NCBI GenBank assembly: GCA_964627855.1 | Contig: CAZVLE010000035.1 | Location: 1 to 7,316, forward strand | DNA: 7,316 bases | Direction of reading: 5' to 3' | DNA from: CAZVLE01 sp964627855 | GTDB taxonomy: Bacteria > Bacillota > Dethiobacteria > DTU022 | Part shown: positions 5,524-7,316 of the stretch, piece after piece | Layout of the letters: each line of letters opens with the position of its first letter | Numbering within the stretch: position 1 is the stretch's first letter | Notes under the pieces: model-generated | Databases searched by the model: none | What the model saw: only the letters and a program-made list of their open reading frames with translations | Told to the model about the DNA's origin: nothing | Program-made: the position numbers and the translations under genes

Positions 5524-7134
5524 ATGGAATCAGAAGCGATGTTTGGCCATATTTCCAGTTGGATTTACCTTGGTCTGGCCGCTTACCTTGTATTAGTTGT
5601 CGTCATTGGAATATATTTTTCTCGTGGCATTAAAGATTGTGACGACCATGTGGTGGCTGGGAGGGATCTTAATTTTGTCTACCTGGTTGGGTCCACTGCT
5701 GCCACCTGGCTTTGTGCCGGTGCTATCCTCGGTGCGGCAGGATATGCTTACATGTTTGGTTTCCAGGGGACTATATATGACCCCTGGGCTCCAGCACTGA
5801 CTTTGGTGTTGAGTGGGGTTTTCTTTGTTTACCGTATGCGCCAGGCCGGTTACACATCTATTGTCGATTTTTATGATCATCGCTACGGAAAACAGATGAG
5901 CATCCTCTTTATGATTATCCAGATCATCGGCACAATGTCCTGGCTGGCCGGCCAGATGGTTGCCGCCGGTGTGATTGTTCACCTGACAACCGGTTTCAGC
6001 TTTGCATTATCTGTTGTTATTGGAACAATCGCCATTATTATCGTTACCTACAGTGGCGGCTTGAAGGCACTTTCCAGGCTGGATACTTTTAATACGGTCA
6101 TGATCATAGTTGCCCTGGTCATCTTGCTTCCGGCAGTTATCAGAGGTATTGGCGGTTGGGAGTTCTTTGTTAATAACGCCAGGGTCTGGGATAATCTGCC
6201 ACCCTTTAGGATGTGGCCTTTACCGGATGCCCGTGGTTTTCTATATTACGTCGGCCTTTTTGGCATCATCTCTTATATTGCTGCCTGGCTTGGTGTCGGG
6301 TTGGGCGATTTAAGCTGTGCTATCCTGATGCAGCGTGCCCTGGCAGCCAGAACGGCGAAAACAGCTTCCGGCGGCTTTATCACTGCCGGCTTGCTCTACC
6401 TGGCCATAGCCTTGATTCCGGTATTGATTGGTATAGCCGCCTTTACTTACGGCTTTCGCATTGCCAGCCCGGTAGATAATGAACATGTTTTGGTCTGGGC
6501 AGCGCAAAACTTTATGCCCGATGGTTTTGCCGTCTTTTTCATTGTAATGCTGGCCGGGGCTATCTTATCAACAGCCGGTGACAGCGTGTTGATCAATTCA
6601 ACCTTGATAGGGCACAACGTCTACCGTTATTTTAGACCGCAGGCTACTACAGTTGATACATTAAAGGCGGTACGTATTGCCATTCCAATTACCGCCATTA
6701 TCTGTATGGTTATCGCCATTGTCTTTCCCTCACTTTACAAACTGATTGTTTTTGCCGGCTGTATCGGTTTGCCCACTGTGGTACCTGCTTTTGTGGCCGG
6801 CCTTTTCTGGAAGAAGGCTAACCTTAAGGGTGCCGTTGCTTCCTTTTTTGCCGGGGTTGTGACCTGGATAATTGGTTTCGTCTGGGCTTTGCCGCATACA
6901 ATTGAAGCCAATTATTACATGGTTGACTTCGAAATCTGGTATTGGATTGACGAGGGTATCTGGGACGCCCTTTTCTTTGCCACCATCCCGGCAGTAGTTG
7001 TCTGTGTCATTACCCTGATTGTGGTATCTCTGAAAACCCAGAAGATCGATCCGCCAAAGCCGATGTTATCTGCCAGTGGAGAGAATATGGTAGACAAGCC
7101 CATGTTCTTCTGGTCTAAAGAAAAAGATGCTTAA
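5524..7134 (+). CDS. Sodium:solute symporter, SSS family
   Basis: This is an inner-membrane carrier of 536 residues that couples uptake of an organic solute to Na+ entry. Length, a hydrophobic profile of roughly 13 membrane spans, and a short polar C-terminal tail all fit the SSS (solute:sodium symporter) family. The first span is at about 12-33. It is followed by VAGRDLNFVYLVG and TAATWLCAGAILGAAGYAY, the family-typical second span. YSGGLKALSRLDTFN, GLGDLSCAILMQRALAARTA and AGAILSTAGDSVLINST follow; Ser349-Thr350 in the last motif correspond to the usual Na2-site region. The substrate cannot be read from sequence. Amino acids, carboxylates or polyamine-related solutes are all possible. The start is clear: AGGAGG (5511-5516) lies 7 nt before ATG. 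Expression is probably from the sigma-54 promoter at 5452, and transcription ends at the hairpin at 7167. The next gene begins with nearly the same N-terminal residues, suggesting a tandem paralogue. Confidence 0.95.
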   Translation: MESEAMFGHISSWIYLGLAAYLVLVVVIGIYFSRGIKDCDDHVVAGRDLNFVYLVGSTAATWLCAGAILGAAGYAYMFGFQGTIYDPWAPALTLVLSGVFFVYRMRQAGYTSIVDFYDHRYGKQMSILFMIIQIIGTMSWLAGQMVAAGVIVHLTTGFSFALSVVIGTIAIIIVTYSGGLKALSRLDTFNTVMIIVALVILLPAVIRGIGGWEFFVNNARVWDNLPPFRMWPLPDARGFLYYVGLFGIISYIAAWLGVGLGDLSCAILMQRALAARTAKTASGGFITAGLLYLAIALIPVLIGIAAFTYGFRIASPVDNEHVLVWAAQNFMPDGFAVFFIVMLAGAILSTAGDSVLINSTLIGHNVYRYFRPQATTVDTLKAVRIAIPITAIICMVIAIVFPSLYKLIVFAGCIGLPTVVPAFVAGLFWKKANLKGAVASFFAGVVTWIIGFVWALPHTIEANYYMVDFEIWYWIDEGIWDALFFATIPAVVVCVITLIVVSLKTQKIDPPKPMLSASGENMVDKPMFFWSKEKDA

Positions 7135-7166
7135 GGATAGATTAAAAATTTATCACTAAAAACGAT

Positions 7167-7191
7167 GCCCGCCTCTGGCGGGCTTTTTTTT
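7167..7191 (+). terminator. Intrinsic terminator after the symporter gene
   Basis: A perfect 7-bp GC stem GCCCGCC (7167-7173) / GGCGGGC (7177-7183) with loop TCT is followed by eight T's (7184-7191). It lies 32 bp after the symporter stop and separates that gene from the next one, which has its own promoter candidate. Confidence 0.93.
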
Positions 7192-7208
7192 ATTGGGTAA
7201 AAAAAAGA

Positions 7209-7237
7209 TTGCCAGGTGCAATTTTCAGGAGTATAGT
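7209..7237 (+). promoter_or_regulatory. Sigma-70-type promoter for the next gene
   Basis: TTGCCA (7209-7214) and TATAGT (7232-7237) are 17 bp apart, and each matches five of six consensus bases. The site sits between the terminator and the start at 7289, giving a predicted leader of about 45 nt. No -24/-12 site was found in this gap. Confidence 0.6.
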
Positions 7238-7288
7238 TATTGTAAGTATACGGGTATATACTCAAAACATCAAAGGAGGAATGTTGCA

Positions 7289-7316
7289 TTGGAAGGAGGA
7301 GCAGTTTTTGGTCACA
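7289..7316 (+). CDS. N-terminus of a probable second sodium:solute symporter (cut by window end)
   Basis: Only nine codons are visible, reading MEGGAVFGH from a TTG start. The symporter at 5524 begins MESEAMFGH, so six of nine residues including the start agree, at identical spacing. AAGGAGG (7273-7279) lies 9 nt before the TTG, a strong ribosome site. An ATG at 7281 is in another frame and too close to the ribosome site. The call as a paralogue is inference from this short match. Confidence 0.6.

Noticed and set aside
7281..7316. ATG at 7281 as the start of the last gene
   Set aside because: It sits one base after the AAGGAGGA ribosome site, too close for initiation. The TTG at 7289 has a 9-nt gap and gives an N-terminus like that of the neighbouring symporter.

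Overview
The window looks like a chromosomal segment of an anaerobic Bacillota (Clostridia-type) bacterium. This is inferred from purine-rich Shine-Dalgarno sites (AGGAGG, GGAGGG, AGGGGG), a lipoprotein signal peptide, mid-range GC, intrinsic terminators and a sigma-54 regulator. No species can be named from the sequence alone.

Layout. (1) 1-1305 (+): a PAS/AAA+/Fis sigma-54-dependent activator, probably cut at its 5' end by the window edge. (2) 1322-2233 (+): an aminopropyltransferase of the ACL5/Thermus-like branch of the spermidine synthase family, 16 bp downstream and probably co-transcribed. (3) 2234-3029: an intergenic region with a ~285-nt repeat that folds into a pseudoknotted RNA, then a near-perfect -24/-12 (sigma-54) promoter. 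(4) ~3030-3617 (+): a small acidic lipoprotein with a Cache/PAS-like sensor domain. Its best-placed start codon appears to be ATA at 3009. (5) 3640-3671: a terminator that works in both directions. (6) 3704-4888 (-): a saccharopine-dehydrogenase-family oxidoreductase. (7) 4889-5523: a second intergenic region with the same arrangement, a ~90% identical RNA-like repeat followed by a second -24/-12 promoter. (8) 5524-7134 (+): a sodium:solute symporter (SSS family) with its own terminator. (9) 7289-end (+): the first nine codons of another gene whose N-terminus matches that of the symporter, so probably a tandem paralogue, preceded by a sigma-70-type promoter.

How it may work together (inference). 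The activator is the obvious local candidate to switch on the two -24/-12 promoters, giving a small regulon of one surface sensor lipoprotein and one Na+-coupled transporter. The aminopropyltransferase and the saccharopine-dehydrogenase-like enzyme point to polyamine or basic amino acid metabolism, but the transported substrate cannot be read from the sequence.

The most unusual element is the pair of structured repeats. Each has seven matching helices, one of which crosses another to form a pseudoknot. The two copies lie in the same orientation upstream of the two sigma-54 promoters. They look like copies of a structured non-coding RNA that I cannot assign to a known family.
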